Assembly (NCBI GenBank): GCA_000720845.1
Contig: JODU01000067.1
Coordinates: forward strand, 1-5,455
Reading direction: 5' to 3'
From: Kitasatospora aureofaciens
GTDB taxonomy: Bacteria > Actinomycetota > Actinomycetes > Streptomycetales > Streptomycetaceae
Length of the DNA stretch: 5,455 nucleotides
Position 1 is the first letter of the stretch; each line of letters starts with the position of its first letter. Shown here piece after piece: positions 5,140 to 5,455 of the stretch. The position numbers were made by a program, and so were the translations under genes. The notes beneath the pieces are model-generated. The model was not told the origin of the DNA, searched no databases, and saw only the letters and a list, made by a program, of their open reading frames with translations.

Positions 5140-5202
5140 GAGGAGTGCGCCTTGCGCCGCGCTCATGTATTCCCTCGTACCAGTCCGGTGCGTTCTTCTT
5201 GA
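5095..5202 (+). pseudogene. IS21 transposase (IstA), first codons only, then fused to foreign DNA
   Basis: GTG at 5095, preceded by GGGAGG, starts VISVEDWAEIRRIRREE, which is the standard beginning of IS21-family IstA before its helix-turn-helix. After about residue 15 the wording stops resembling IstA and the frame runs through antisense IS5-type DNA to a TGA at 5200-5202. Around 500 residues including the DDE core are absent. The fragment is inactive; any product would be about 35 residues. Confidence 0.75.
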
Positions 5203-5355
5203 ACTTGCGGTGCGGTGGCGTCATCACACGTCCGCTGACCTGGTCGCCGAGGCCATGGTGCCGGCGTCGGCAAGAATCTCGACGGCTGGACCGTCCGCCA
5301 AGAGGTTGACCAGCCCTGACTCGCGGGCGTGGGTGATGCTGCGCAGCTTCGGGGT
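5127..5355 (-). pseudogene. DDE-4 / IS5-type transposase, internal fragment
   Basis: Minus-strand reading from about 5340 gives SITHARESGLVNLLADGPAV then EILADAG. A one-base loss near 5259 moves the frame to HGLGDQVSGRVMTPPHRK and FKKNAPDWYEGIHER. Another loss near 5158 moves it to RKAHSSRRIR, which ends near 5127. The ADITHAR, LADAGYxGLG, TPPHRKFKKN and RKAHSSRRIRVEHGI blocks are standard in this Streptomyces transposase group, so the order is intact. LADAG carries a catalytic Asp. The terminal VEHGIAHLKNW block with the last Glu is missing because the IS21 fragment joins here. The upstream side beyond 5355 is not recognisable. Confidence 0.82.
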
Positions 5356-5390
5356 TACGAGTTGGTGCGTGATAGCGGGTGAGGCGTGTT

Positions 5391-5455
5391 CGGCCTTGCC
5401 GTGGCCGGTTTTCAGGCGTTGGCGGTGCGGTCGGAGACGAGGCCGGCGATGGCGC
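5391..5455. repeat. Inverted copy of 4744-4808, cut by the window edge
   Basis: Perfect 65-bp reverse complement of 4744-4808. On the minus strand it encodes the same AIAGLVSDRTANA and stop. The copy continues outside the window, so the repeat may be longer than seen and could include part of the broken IS110 gene. Confidence 0.97.

Noticed and set aside
5040..5309. Plus-strand open frame of 89 codons near the IS21 end
   Set aside because: It is out of frame with the istA start and lies over transposase-binding repeats and antisense DDE-4 sequence.

Overview
The window looks like accessory DNA from a high-GC actinomycete, most likely Streptomyces or a close relative. It could be a chromosome arm or a linear or circular plasmid. 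The basis is the strong GC bias, codon use rich in G/C at third positions, purine-rich ribosome sites, and transposase remnants whose wording matches Streptomyces versions of the ISL3, IS5, IS110, IS21 and IS256 families. These family calls come from recognising protein motifs; no database search was run.

Layout. Bases 1-1872 form one large inverted repeat (1-159 against 1714-1872, one mismatch) with a degenerate 1626-bp ISL3-family element (124-1749) filling the middle. The symmetry runs 123 bp past the element ends into host DNA on each side. As a result the 3' end of the gene at 1802-2977 is present twice, facing inward from both sides of the element. The ISL3 transposase (178-1711) is broken by four frameshifts and two TGA stops at expected tryptophans.

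The only intact-looking gene is on the minus strand at 2977-1802. It encodes a 391-residue protein of unknown function with an Arg-rich N-terminus built of 40-residue repeats, a central region that looks globular, and a Pro/Thr/His-rich tail. Its 3' end carries a canonical G-quadruplex motif on the opposite strand. Upstream of it are a good ribosome site, a weak promoter candidate and a run of three adjoining hairpins (3092-3161).

From about 3262 to the end the DNA is a patchwork of broken insertion sequences: the C-terminal end of an IS5-type transposase (minus strand), an IS110-family recombinase lacking its C-terminal catalytic-serine domain together with its probable upstream RNA region, an unidentified segment, a probable IS256 C-terminal tail, the left end and first codons of an IS21 element, and a DDE-4/IS5-type transposase fragment on the minus strand. 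The last 65 bp are an inverted copy of 4744-4808, so a second inverted repeat runs off the right edge.

The parts do not form a pathway. The window reads as a site of repeated transposon insertion, deletion and inversion next to one uncharacterised gene. The features most worth following up are the palindromic duplication around the ISL3 element, the repeat-bearing gene caught in it, and the hairpin cluster upstream of that gene.
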